From: Microbacterium algeriense
GTDB lineage: Bacteria > Actinomycetota > Actinomycetes > Actinomycetales > Microbacteriaceae
Assembly: GCF_008868005.1 (NCBI RefSeq)
Contig: NZ_WAAO01000003.1
Location: 434,001 to 498,000 of the forward strand
Direction: 5' to 3'
Length of the DNA: 64,000 nt
In this document: positions 16,498 to 25,120 of the stretch, in pieces
How the letters are laid out: every line of letters starts with the position of its first letter
How positions within the stretch are numbered: the first letter of the stretch is position 1
Notes under the pieces: model-generated
The model's input: only the letters and a program-made list of their open reading frames with translations
What the model was told of the DNA's origin: nothing
Databases searched by the model: none
Program-made: the position numbers and the translations under genes

Positions 16498-16532
16498 AGA
16501 AGAGGGGATGCCGGATCGGCATCCCCTCTTCT
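16498..16532. terminator. Bidirectional hairpin terminator
   Basis: AGAAGAGGGGATGCC (16498-16512) and GGCATCCCCTCTTCT (16518-16532) form a perfect 15-base-pair stem with a 5-base loop between the convergent resolvase-like and WXG100 genes. The outer A/T-rich ends give U-rich tails in both directions. Confidence 0.85.
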
Positions 16533-16542
16533 CGCTGAAGCG

Positions 16543-16839
16543 TTACTGGCGGATCTGCGCCGCGAGCTGCTCGTCCGTCGACTGCAGCGACTGGGCTGCG
16601 ACGTCGAGGAAGCGGGCCATGCCCTCGATACCGGCGATGGTCGCGGTGGCGCCCTGGTTGAACTGCGCGTACGAGGCGTCGAACGCGCCCGACGCCGACG
16701 TGGTCACGAAGCCGCCCGAGACGAGCTGCGACACGTAGGCGCGGAGGTTCTTCAGCTGGGTCTCGATGTCCTGCTGGCCCGTGCGGAGACGGCCAGCAGC
16801 GTCCTTCATGTCGGCGTAGCTGACTTTGAGGTTCGTCAT
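16543..16839 (-). CDS. WXG100 family type VII secretion protein with atypical turn
   Basis: A 98-residue protein of the WXG100 type: helix 1 (MKDAAGRLRTGQQDIETQLKN), a turn LVSGGF around residues 39-44, and helix 2 (FDASYAQFNQG onward to SLQSTDEQLAAQ). The family Trp of W-x-G is replaced (V-S-G). No signal peptide is present. It is the last gene of the locus, just after the EccC-type ATPase gene, the normal position of an ESX client. It has its own promoter with the shared palindrome, so it is probably made in excess over the machine. GGAAGGT lies upstream of the ATG. The convergent terminator is 10 bases past its stop. Confidence 0.85.
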   Translation of the reverse strand: MTNLKVSYADMKDAAGRLRTGQQDIETQLKNLRAYVSQLVSGGFVTTSASGAFDASYAQFNQGATATIAGIEGMARFLDVAAQSLQSTDEQLAAQIRQ

Positions 16840-16891
16840 GGTGTTACCTTCCGGTCGCCCCGGCGGGTGCCGGAGGTGTTCTTGTTCTTCG

Positions 16892-16937
16892 AGACTAACG
16901 AAGCGGATGCCGCCTGCAAATGGGGAGAAGTCCCCAT
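16892..16937 (-). promoter_or_regulatory. Promoter of the WXG100 gene with shared palindrome
   Basis: ATGGGGA (16920-16926), four bases, TCCCCAT (16931-16937) form a perfect inverted repeat. On the minus strand the -10 box TAGTCT (16892-16897) follows after 22 bases. The geometry is the same as at 12537-12583 and 38070-38118. It gives the WXG100 gene a promoter separate from the upstream operon. Confidence 0.7.
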
Positions 16938-16954
16938 CATCGCGACACGCCGGA

Positions 16955-19900
16955 TCAGACGGTCTCCGGGATCACGAGCGGGAACTGCACGCGGACGACC
17001 TTGCCGCGCTGCGCGAGCACCGCACGACCCACCGGGAACTCGCCGCGTCCGATGCGCGGCAGCGGCGACTTCAGCACGAGTTCGCCGTCGATGGTCTCGG
17101 GTTGCAGGACGACTCCGCGTCGGGCCTGCTTGATCTCGCCGAGGAGTCCGAAGTTGCTCGTCCACTCGCTCGTGTCGCCCGTGAACAGCAGCAGCAGCTC
17201 GCCGCGGGTGGCTCGTTTGACGAGGTCCGACAGCGGCATCTCCAACAGCGACGACGCGAACTCGGCGACGCCCTCGACGGCCACGACCGGCTTCAGGCCC
17301 TGCTCCGCCTTCTCCACGATCGCGGCGACCGCGGCGGTGCCGCTGATGCCGTCGGCCGCGGTCGCGGTCCACGACACGGCGTGCCGCGCGGGCGACCGGG
17401 TGGAGCCGAGGAAGAGCGTCGGCGTGTCGGGACGGGCCCGGAGCACCTGCTGCGTGATCGCCGCGAGCGCATTGCTCTTGCCGCTGGCGGGCGGCCCCGC
17501 GATCACGAAGGTGCCGGTCGGCTCGATCCCGAAGGGTCCGAGGTCGGCATCCGACAGACCGACGACGAGCTGATCGCCGATCGTGGCCGGCACGTCGTCC
17601 AGGCGGTAGCTGAGCGGCAGCGCCCGCACCGGAGGGGCGTCGGGCACGCCGCGGCGCGACATCGAGGCCGCCATCCGCTCGATCGCCAGCGACTGCTCCT
17701 TCATGCTGCGCGTGCCGCCGATGATCGCGATCTGCGCCTCGTTCTCGCCCACGATCGCCCGCCCGGGAACGGACTCCGGGGTCAGCACATCCTTGGGGAC
17801 GTTGAGGATGTTGTAGGCGTCGGTGTCGGCCATGCGCAGCACCACCCGGCGCTGCAGCATCGCGTTCAGCGCGCTCGGGATGCTCTGGAACCGATCGGCG
17901 GACAGCACGACGTGGATGCCGACCGCGCGGCCGTCCGAGAGCACCTCCTGCAGCGCGTTGTATGTGTCCGTGCGACCGATCACGGCCTCGTAGTCGTTGC
18001 GGAACGCGGCGAAGCCATCGATGAGGACGACGATGCGCGGCTCGTCGGACTTGCCCGACAGCGCCCGGTACTCGGTGAGCGTCGCCGCGCCCACCGCGGA
18101 GTATGCGTCGCCGCGCCGGTCGAGTTCACTGCGCAGCGTGGCGAACAGGCGGGCAACCCGCTCGGCGTCGTCCCCGGAGATGACCGAGCCGACGTGCGGC
18201 AGCGGTTCCAGCATGCGCAGCGCCCCGGAGCCGAAGTCGAGGCCGTACACCTGCACGGGGCCGCCGCGCGGGGTGATGCCAGCCGACACGGCGAGGGTGC
18301 GCAGGGCGGCGCTCTTGCCCGAGCCGCTGGTGCCGTAGATGACCATGTGGCCCTCGGTGTCGGGCAGGAAGTGGAACGGCACCTGCTCCTGACGCTCCGG
18401 CTGATCGACGACTCCGAGCAGCAGGGCGGCGTCGGTGCGCTGCGGGAGCTTCAGCTGGTCGAACGTCGGGGCGAGCTCGTCCAGCCACGGCCGGCGCGGC
18501 TTCTCGACCTGCGCGGCCTGCGCGGCGAGCACCATGGTGCTGACGAGTCGCTGCTGGTCGTTCGGCCCGAGATCCTCGTCGACGACCACCGCGTTCTCAT
18601 CGATCGGCAGCTCCCACGGACCCTGATCCGTGGTGCCGAACGCCGTGATCGCGACGTCGACCCCGTCGCTCTCGCCGAGGCTCCATCCGCCGGAGTAGGC
18701 GGACTGGAAGAGCGTCATGCGGCCGGGACCGGTCTTCGCGATACCGCGACCGGGCGTCCCCGGGTCGAACAGCGCCGCGTCCTTCGTGCCGATCACGTCG
18801 TTGCTGTCGGTCTCGTCCGCCATGCGCAGCGCCACGCGGAGGTTGGTGTTGGCGCGCAGGTTGTCCTTGATGACGCCGGCCGGTCGCTGCGTCGCCATGA
18901 TGAGGTGGATGCCGAGGGACCGGCCGCGCTGGGCGATGTCGATCACACCGTCCACGAACTCGGGGACCTCCTTGGCGAGCGCAGCGAACTCGTCGATCAC
19001 GAGCACCAGGGCGGGTGGCGCCTGCGGGTCGCCGGCACGCTCCAGCTCGAGGATGTCCTTGGCCTTCTTCCGGTTGAACAAGTGCTCCCGGTAGTGCAGC
19101 TCCGCCCGGAGGCTCACGAGCACGCGGCGCACGAGGTGCTCGTTCAGGTCGGTCACGATGCCGACGCAGTGCGGCAGGCTCACGCAGTCGGCGAAGGCCG
19201 AACCGCCCTTGTAGTCAACGAAGAGGAACGTCAGGCGCTCCGGGCTGTACTCGGTCGCCATGCCCAGCACCCAGGCCTGCAGGAACTCGCTCTTGCCCGA
19301 GCCTGTGGTGCCGCCGACGAGGGCGTGCGGACCCTGTTGGCGAAGGTCGAGCTGCAGCGCCCCCTCGGCCCCGGCGCCGACGAGGGCGCGCAGCTTCGGC
19401 TGGTACCGCCGCGCGGATCCGCTCTTGCGGCGGGAGTGGAGGGAGTCGTTCTGCGTCCAGCGGTCGACCACGCTCTCCGGCTGCGTCGCCATGTCGCGGC
19501 CGAGCAGGTGGAGCATCGAGATCGTGCGCGGCACGTCGCTGCGGTCGAGCGCGACCTCTCCGGCGTCGGTCAGGCGCGCGAGGGCTCGGGCGAAGACGGC
19601 GAACTGCTCGCGGGTGAGCTCGTCGACGGCGAGGTTCTCGACGACCTCGCCGAGCCGCACGAAGTGGGCGCTGTCGGTCGCGCCGAGCTCGACGAACGTG
19701 CGGCAGGAGGCCGGCAGGGCGGCGGCGTCCTCGGTGAGCCACACCGGGAAGATCCCCCGCATCGCGGCGCGCTCGGACAGCTGGATGAGACGCCCGCGAT
19801 CGACGGGGGCGTCCGGGGCGATGAGCACGACGATGGCCGGCTTCGGGACGGAGTCGTGGCGGCTGCGCGAGTCCTCGCCGACCTTCGATCCGCTGTTCGT

Positions 19901-21427
19901 CGCCGCCTTCTCGGATTCGAGCGCGCCGAGCTCCACGGCGTCGCCGTTGCGGGTCGAGCGTGTCGCGATGAGCTCCTCGAGCCGCGCGACGATCTGCCCG
20001 GCGGAGGTCGGGCCGTCGCCGATCGGCTGCACGCCGAGCACCGCCTGCGCCGACCAGGCGTGCGGCAGCCATTTGGCATCGGCCAGCTGAGCACCCCAGC
20101 GCGGACCCCAGAGTCCGACCACGCCGACGTCGGCCGGGGCATGCAGCCCCGTGAGCTGGGCGAGCAGAGCGCGGGCATAGCCCGTGGACCGTCCGCCGAG
20201 ACCGGCGATGCCGAGGGCGCCGACGTCAGTGAGGTCCTCCAGGATCGGCACCTGGGGCACGATCCGGGTGGCGTCGACCACGGCGTCGAGCTTCTCCACG
20301 TATTCGGGGATGGCGCGATCGCGACCGTTCGAATCCTTCACCGAGCTGCGGGAGGCCGTGTCGCCGATGCCGAGGCGCACGTGCAGGAACGACCAGTGCT
20401 CGGTGCGACGCGTCCACACCAGGGGACCTGCGGCGAGCGCGGCGTCGCTGACCTCGCGGAGCAGGGGCACCTCGCGGCGACGGACGTCGATCTCGCGCTC
20501 CCGCTCGCTCTGCAGCCGCGCGTCGAGCCGCTCCAGCTGCTCCTCGAAGCGCTTCTTGTCCTCTTCCAGCTCCCGCTTCTGCTGGTTCTTCGTCGTCAGC
20601 CAGGTGCCGATCATGAGCAGCGGCGACAGCGCGACGAACATGATCGAGAGGATGCTCTGGGTGAACGCGTACATCGCACCGCCCATGAGCAGCGGGGCGA
20701 CCAGCGTGAGCAGGGGGAAGGGCTGCTTGCGCGCGGGGACGGGCAGGTCGGTGCCGTCGAGGTCCTCGCCGAGGTAGCGCTCCTCCACGCGCGGCGAGCG
20801 CACGAACTCGACCTGGCGGATCGAGGCCTCGACCGTGGTGGGCGCGGTGGACCCCGCCTCCACCTTCACGCGGACGGGGGTGTCGCCCAGCACCACGGCG
20901 AGCTCGCCGTCCGCCGCGACGAGACGCACCACGGAGGCGCCGTCGATGATGATCCCGTTGGCGGAGTTCAGGTCGATGAGCTCGACCCGGTCGCCGATCT
21001 CGAGCCGGGCGTGGCGCTTGGACACGAGCGGGTCGTCGATCACGACATCGCAGGACTCGTCGCGACCGAGCACGATGGTGCCTCGGGTGAGCGCGATCGA
21101 CCGCGCCCCCGGACCGGCTCCGACCTCCATGCGTCCGACCACCGGACGCTGCTCGTAGGACGCGGGCACCACGCGGACGGTCGCGCCGTGGGCGAGGCCG
21201 ACGTGCGCGAAGGTCGACTCGGGGGCGAGCAGATCCCCCGGTCCCGACACCACCGAGCTGTACGCCTCGAGAGTGACCGCGGTGGGGTCGGCGTGCGCGA
21301 AGGATCCGAGCGGGTCCGCGCGCACGATCATCGCCGCGATCTCGCCGATCGTCGCGGTGTTCTCGGCCGTGACCTCGATGTCGCTGGATGCCGCGCCCTG
21401 GCGCAGCAGGGTCAGCCGTACCTTCAC
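16955..21427 (-). CDS. eccC: Type VII secretion FtsK/SpoIIIE ATPase, EssC/EccC type with FHA domain
   Basis: This 1490-residue protein is the motor of the system. Residues 1-90 resemble a ubiquitin-like fold. Residues 110-190 are an FHA domain (GRDESCDVVIDD, SKRHARLEI, LNSANG) that would read phosphothreonine. Two membrane helices lie at about 236-278, followed by a charged coiled coil to about 325. Three FtsK/SpoIIIE ATPase modules follow: D1 Walker A GGTTGSGKS (705-713) with Walker B LVLVIDEFAA; D2 GTSGSGKS (1032-1039) with LIDGFAAF; D3 GPPASGKS (1311-1318) with weak Walker B. D1 is canonical and D2/D3 are weaker, as usual. The N-terminal FHA is a feature of firmicute EssC rather than mycobacterial EccC. 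It overlaps the FHA/winged-helix gene by four bases. Confidence 0.9.
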   Translation of the reverse strand: MKVRLTLLRQGAASSDIEVTAENTATIGEIAAMIVRADPLGSFAHADPTAVTLEAYSSVVSGPGDLLAPESTFAHVGLAHGATVRVVPASYEQRPVVGRMEVGAGPGARSIALTRGTIVLGRDESCDVVIDDPLVSKRHARLEIGDRVELIDLNSANGIIIDGASVVRLVAADGELAVVLGDTPVRVKVEAGSTAPTTVEASIRQVEFVRSPRVEERYLGEDLDGTDLPVPARKQPFPLLTLVAPLLMGGAMYAFTQSILSIMFVALSPLLMIGTWLTTKNQQKRELEEDKKRFEEQLERLDARLQSEREREIDVRRREVPLLREVSDAALAAGPLVWTRRTEHWSFLHVRLGIGDTASRSSVKDSNGRDRAIPEYVEKLDAVVDATRIVPQVPILEDLTDVGALGIAGLGGRSTGYARALLAQLTGLHAPADVGVVGLWGPRWGAQLADAKWLPHAWSAQAVLGVQPIGDGPTSAGQIVARLEELIATRSTRNGDAVELGALESEKAATNSGSKVGEDSRSRHDSVPKPAIVVLIAPDAPVDRGRLIQLSERAAMRGIFPVWLTEDAAALPASCRTFVELGATDSAHFVRLGEVVENLAVDELTREQFAVFARALARLTDAGEVALDRSDVPRTISMLHLLGRDMATQPESVVDRWTQNDSLHSRRKSGSARRYQPKLRALVGAGAEGALQLDLRQQGPHALVGGTTGSGKSEFLQAWVLGMATEYSPERLTFLFVDYKGGSAFADCVSLPHCVGIVTDLNEHLVRRVLVSLRAELHYREHLFNRKKAKDILELERAGDPQAPPALVLVIDEFAALAKEVPEFVDGVIDIAQRGRSLGIHLIMATQRPAGVIKDNLRANTNLRVALRMADETDSNDVIGTKDAALFDPGTPGRGIAKTGPGRMTLFQSAYSGGWSLGESDGVDVAITAFGTTDQGPWELPIDENAVVVDEDLGPNDQQRLVSTMVLAAQAAQVEKPRRPWLDELAPTFDQLKLPQRTDAALLLGVVDQPERQEQVPFHFLPDTEGHMVIYGTSGSGKSAALRTLAVSAGITPRGGPVQVYGLDFGSGALRMLEPLPHVGSVISGDDAERVARLFATLRSELDRRGDAYSAVGAATLTEYRALSGKSDEPRIVVLIDGFAAFRNDYEAVIGRTDTYNALQEVLSDGRAVGIHVVLSADRFQSIPSALNAMLQRRVVLRMADTDAYNILNVPKDVLTPESVPGRAIVGENEAQIAIIGGTRSMKEQSLAIERMAASMSRRGVPDAPPVRALPLSYRLDDVPATIGDQLVVGLSDADLGPFGIEPTGTFVIAGPPASGKSNALAAITQQVLRARPDTPTLFLGSTRSPARHAVSWTATAADGISGTAAVAAIVEKAEQGLKPVVAVEGVAEFASSLLEMPLSDLVKRATRGELLLLFTGDTSEWTSNFGLLGEIKQARRGVVLQPETIDGELVLKSPLPRIGRGEFPVGRAVLAQRGKVVRVQFPLVIPETV

Positions 21428-22149
21428 TCGTTGTCTCCCTCTGCCTCACTCGGCTGCGGGGCATCCAGCAGCGGGAGGTCGTCCTTGCTCACCATGCGCG
21501 AGGCGATGACGTGCTCGACCAGTCGTGCTCGCCGGTTCGTCGCGAAGCTGCGCTGCCCGCCGCGCATCCCGGGCACGCCGATCCGGTCGAGCTTGTCGCA
21601 CACGTTGTCGAGCTTCCGGTTGAAGCGCGTCACCGTCCAGCCGAGGCGCTCCGCGGCCTTCGCCGACGACGGGATCTCGCTCATGCCGGTGCCGTCGCGA
21701 CGCAGCTGCGGCTCCGCGAGCGCGAGGATCAGCAGTTTCTGACTCAGGGTGAGCGGCACGTCGCCGATGGTCGAGGCGCCGCCGTCGTCGTGCTCGCGCT
21801 GCGTCGCCCGGAAGGTGGGCTCCGCGGCGTGCAGCACGAGCTCATAGGTGGTCGGGCCCGCGCTGAACACGATGGTGGTCGTCTCGAACACCAGCGGGAG
21901 GCGGGCGCCGGGGGCGAGCCTGGCCTGGACACCGCCGGCCGAGTCGGTGACCGTGGCGGTGAGCCTCGTGCCGATGTTGGCCAGCCACCACAGTCCCTCG
22001 CCGTCGCTGATCTCCAGGAAATGGCGATGCAGGAAGAGGTTGTCGTCGAGCTCGAGGTCGCCCTCGCGGCCGACGACGAATCTTCGGCCGGGCTCGATGG
22101 GGAAGTACTCCCCGGCGAACTCGACCGTCACCCCCGCCGGCGCGGTCAT
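21424..22149 (-). CDS. FHA-like domain plus C-terminal winged-helix-like domain protein
   Basis: A 241-residue protein. The N-terminal 110 residues look like an FHA domain (RFVVGREGDLELDDNLFLHRHFLEI), though the usual S/T-x-N end motif is altered. The C-terminal part (LTLSQKLLILALAEPQLR, then SSAKAAERLGWTVTRFNRKLDNV) has the layout of a helix-turn-helix or winged-helix domain, as in actinobacterial FHA-type regulators. It lies between the kinase and EccC genes with ATGA overlaps on both sides. I chose the ATG at 22149, which overlaps the kinase stop. It is the only protein in the locus that looks able to bind DNA, so it is a candidate for the shared palindrome. That is inference. Confidence 0.6.
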   Translation of the reverse strand: MTAPAGVTVEFAGEYFPIEPGRRFVVGREGDLELDDNLFLHRHFLEISDGEGLWWLANIGTRLTATVTDSAGGVQARLAPGARLPLVFETTTIVFSAGPTTYELVLHAAEPTFRATQREHDDGGASTIGDVPLTLSQKLLILALAEPQLRRDGTGMSEIPSSAKAAERLGWTVTRFNRKLDNVCDKLDRIGVPGMRGGQRSFATNRRARLVEHVIASRMVSKDDLPLLDAPQPSEAEGDNE

Positions 22150-23825
22150 CGGACGCACCCCGTGGTCGGTTCGGACGCGCGACCGTCATCGCGACGCAGC
22201 ATGACCTCGATGCACACCTCGCCCGAGGAGGCCGGTGCGAATGTGACCGTCTCGTCGGCGGCCTGCTTCACGGCGCCGTCGGACGCGCCCCCGGTCTCAG
22301 TCCAGATGTAGCTGTCGCCCTCGCGCGGGTCGGGGTTCGTCCAGGTGAACGTGACCTGGTCCCCCGCCCGCGTTCCGGCGACGTCCGTCACGCGGGGAAC
22401 CGCGTCGGACACCGGATCCTGCGGGTCGACCGCCTGTTCGCTGCTCTCCGGGTCGGGCTGGGGCTCGAGGCCGGCGACGAGGGCGTTCAGGCCGACGATT
22501 CCTCCCACGACGATGACGACGGCCGCGGCGGCCAGTCCGATCCACAGCCCCTTCCGACTCCGCGGCGAGCGCTCCTCCACCGCTGCCACCGGAGCGGCGG
22601 CGGGCGTCGGGGCGACGGCCGGCGAGACCGGCGCCTCGGGCTGCACGACCTGCGGAGGACGCAGGATCGTCCGGTCATCGCGGTCTCCGGGCGTCGGCGG
22701 CACGACGGACGGTGCAGGCGACGGCGCGACCGGCGCGTCCGCTGCCGACCGCGGCGTGCGTCGCTGCGTCTGCTCGACGGACGGCTCCGGCCGCGCCGGC
22801 ATGTCGAAGCGCGGGGCGTCCGGGACAGCGACCGACGGTCCCTTCGGCTGCGTCAGCGCGGAGGGCCGGGTGGCTCCGTGCATCCCGGGGTCGATGCTGA
22901 CGATCTCCCGCACGCGGGTGAGGCCGTCGCCGTCGTCTTCGAGGTCTTCCGCCGGCGGGTGGTCGTCGACGATGTCGATCGGCGTCACGGAATGGGAGAG
23001 CTCGATCTGCACCTTCTGCAGGGCGCGGGCGAAGGCCACCGCGCTCGGGAACCGGTCGTCGGGGTTCTTCGCCATAGCGCGCTCGAGGAGCCGCTGCAGG
23101 CTGTCGGGTGAGTCCGGCCGCGCCAGAGAGGGCAGCGCGGCCCGCTCGATGCGCTCGATCAGGTCGGCGCTGGAATTGCGCTCTCCCGGGCGCTCGAACG
23201 GTGAACGGCCCGCCAGCAGCGTGTAGAGCGTGGCGCCCAGCGCCCAGACGTCGGTGCGCGGACCGCTCTGCGGCGGCTCGGCGAACGACTCCGGCGGCGA
23301 CCACGGGATCGACATCCCCGAGGACTCTCCGGTCGCGCCGGTCGTGGAGGCGATGCCGAAGTCGGTGAGGGCCGGACGGTTGTACTCCGTGACGAGGATG
23401 TTCGCGGGCTTGATGTCGCGATGCAGGACGCCCGCCCGGTGCGCGGTCTCCACGGCACCGGCGACCTGGATGCCGACGCGCAGGGCCTCGGCGACCGAGA
23501 AGGGCTCCTTGCGCGAGCGGATCTGCAGGTTCGGACGCGGGCAGTACTCCATGACCAGGTACGGGCGTCCGTCGCCGGCGACGCCGGCCTGATAGATCGT
23601 GACGATCGCCGGATGCGTCGAGAGCATCGCCATGACGTTCGCCTCGTCGGCGAACTCCTGGGCGGCACCGCTGGAGATGCGGTCGGCGAGGAGCACCTTG
23701 ACCGCGACGCGTCGCCGGGGCATCTCCTGCTCGTACAGGAAGACATCGGCGAACCCGCCCGTGCCCAGCGGCTCGACATACGTGAAGCCGGGGAGGGCCG
23801 GCGGCGGCGAGGGGCGGCGATTCAC
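22146..23825 (-). CDS. PknB-like serine/threonine protein kinase, membrane anchored
   Basis: A 559-residue Hanks-type kinase. The Gly-rich loop is GTGGFADVF (21-29), the ATP lysine Lys43 in VAVKVLL, the catalytic loop HRDIKPANI (135-143) and DFG 155-157. The activation segment runs through SSGMSIPWSPPES. After a Pro/Ala-rich linker there is one membrane helix (about 425-450) and an exported beta-rich domain with FN3 character (VTFTWTNPDPREGDSY) and a cysteine pair. PASTA repeats are absent. It would phosphorylate threonines read by the FHA domains encoded in the same operon, and the PP2C gene two cistrons upstream would reverse this. Overlaps both neighbours by four bases. Confidence 0.9.
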   Translation of the reverse strand: MNRRPSPPPALPGFTYVEPLGTGGFADVFLYEQEMPRRRVAVKVLLADRISSGAAQEFADEANVMAMLSTHPAIVTIYQAGVAGDGRPYLVMEYCPRPNLQIRSRKEPFSVAEALRVGIQVAGAVETAHRAGVLHRDIKPANILVTEYNRPALTDFGIASTTGATGESSGMSIPWSPPESFAEPPQSGPRTDVWALGATLYTLLAGRSPFERPGERNSSADLIERIERAALPSLARPDSPDSLQRLLERAMAKNPDDRFPSAVAFARALQKVQIELSHSVTPIDIVDDHPPAEDLEDDGDGLTRVREIVSIDPGMHGATRPSALTQPKGPSVAVPDAPRFDMPARPEPSVEQTQRRTPRSAADAPVAPSPAPSVVPPTPGDRDDRTILRPPQVVQPEAPVSPAVAPTPAAAPVAAVEERSPRSRKGLWIGLAAAAVVIVVGGIVGLNALVAGLEPQPDPESSEQAVDPQDPVSDAVPRVTDVAGTRAGDQVTFTWTNPDPREGDSYIWTETGGASDGAVKQAADETVTFAPASSGEVCIEVMLRRDDGRASEPTTGCVR

Positions 23826-25120
23826 GGGAGGTCCTCGAAGGCGACGGTCACCCCGTCGCCGAGGTCCACCACATCACCCGACAGGACGAGCGTCTGCTCG
23901 CCGGGGTGCAGGCGCATCGGGTCGGCTCCCGGCCGCAGCAGGGTAGATCCGTTCGTGGTGTGCAGGTCGATGACGACGACCGTGTCACCCTCCGGCCGGA
24001 TCTCCAGGTGGCTGCGGGAGATGTCCTGCTGCGGGCTCTCGACCGCGATCAGGTGCGGCAGATTGGCGCCGCTGGCCCGCGTGGACCGCGGACGACGCCC
24101 GATGATGACCGTCCGATCGAGCGCGACCACCTGCCCGGATGAGACCCGGATGCGCCCGGTCGACGCCGGCGCCGCCGGAGCTTCGACCGGGATAACCTCG
24201 GTGGGTGCGTCGGGTGCGGGCGGTGCCGTCTGGCGGATGCTGCGGAGCTCCTCCGCGGAGATCGTGGCGCCGTCGTGATCGCCGCTCGGCGCCTCGGCCT
24301 CCGCGGCGGGGGCCTCCGGCTCCTCGCTCGGTCGGACCGCCGCGTCCTCGATCGGGGTGTGCACGGTCTCCCCCCACAGGTGATCGAACTCGTCGGCGGG
24401 CGGCGCGAAGGTCGCCTCGCTCGGCACCAGCGTGGCGTCGACGATCCCGTCACCGGGCGCGGAGTCCGCGTCGGGCACAGGCACGGGGACGACCGCCGGC
24501 GCAGCAGGCGGCACGACGGCAGGGACGGCGGCAGGGACGGGCACGTCGACCACGGGAGCCGGGGTCGGCGGTGCCGGAACGGCCGGAACGCCGGTCTCCG
24601 CGGCGGATGCGCCGGCCGCGTCGTTGCGGTCGATCACCGGGACGGGACCGGCGGTGAGCGGAGCCGCTTCCGCGTCTGCGGGCTCGATCTCGGCGCTCAC
24701 GGCGGCCGCGAAGACGATCCCGCTCTGCACGGGGAGGGTTGTGGCCGGCGCGTCGTCGTCGATGGTGATCTCCATCGTCGAGACCGCGGGGACGAACCGC
24801 TCGCTCCACGTCGTGACCTCGGCGCCGGAGAATCTCTGCTCCTGCGCGTCGGCGCCGGTGACCTGCACCGTGAGCGGGCCGCGCACCGCGATGCGGGCGT
24901 CCGTCCCCTCCAGCACCGCAGCAACGAACGAGGGCATGTCGGCGAAGGATCCCGCGAGTCGCGTGGTGAGCACGTCGATGACGGTCGCGAGGCTCCGCTC
25001 CTGAGGAAGCCGCTCCCACAGCTCGGCGACCGTGTCGCCGGAGGCGTCCGGCGGCAGCGCCACCAGGGCTCCGGGGATCACGATCAGGTACCACTGTCCC
25101 GGTCGGTAGATCGTCTGCAT
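23822..25120 (-). CDS. FHA-domain protein with Pro/Ala-rich linker
   Basis: A 432-residue cytosolic protein. The N-terminal 130 residues form an unrecognised domain beginning MQTIYRPGQWYLIVIPGALVAL, followed by a long Ala/Pro/Val/Glu-rich linker. The C-terminal FHA domain has VIIGRRPR, the phosphothreonine-binding segment ISRSHLEI and TTNGS. The ligand is probably a phosphothreonine made by the neighbouring kinase. The start codon overlaps the phosphatase stop by one base (TGATG) and its end overlaps the kinase start by four. The N-terminal domain recurs in PFNA-like gene sets as far as the gene order suggests, but I cannot name it. Confidence 0.8.
   Translation of the reverse strand: MQTIYRPGQWYLIVIPGALVALPPDASGDTVAELWERLPQERSLATVIDVLTTRLAGSFADMPSFVAAVLEGTDARIAVRGPLTVQVTGADAQEQRFSGAEVTTWSERFVPAVSTMEITIDDDAPATTLPVQSGIVFAAAVSAEIEPADAEAAPLTAGPVPVIDRNDAAGASAAETGVPAVPAPPTPAPVVDVPVPAAVPAVVPPAAPAVVPVPVPDADSAPGDGIVDATLVPSEATFAPPADEFDHLWGETVHTPIEDAAVRPSEEPEAPAAEAEAPSGDHDGATISAEELRSIRQTAPPAPDAPTEVIPVEAPAAPASTGRIRVSSGQVVALDRTVIIGRRPRSTRASGANLPHLIAVESPQQDISRSHLEIRPEGDTVVVIDLHTTNGSTLLRPGADPMRLHPGEQTLVLSGDVVDLGDGVTVAFEDLP

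Noticed and set aside
16955..21427. FtsK DNA translocase for chromosome segregation
   Set aside because: Three ATPase modules, an N-terminal FHA domain and no gamma DNA-reading domain, together with an adjacent WXG100 gene, fit a type VII secretion ATPase instead.
16826..21742. Long open frames opposite eccC and other genes (for example opposite the 2024-aa protein at 34375-37983 and at 9946-14850)
   Set aside because: They arise from GC-rich codon bias on the complementary strand: Arg/His/Asp-rich translations without domains, lying over well-supported genes with clear motifs.
22097..22113. A fourth ATGGGGA..TCCCC inverted repeat inside the start of the FHA/winged-helix gene
   Set aside because: The spacer is five rather than four bases, the second arm ends in GG instead of AT, no TANNNT box follows at the right distance and it lies within coding sequence, so it is probably chance.
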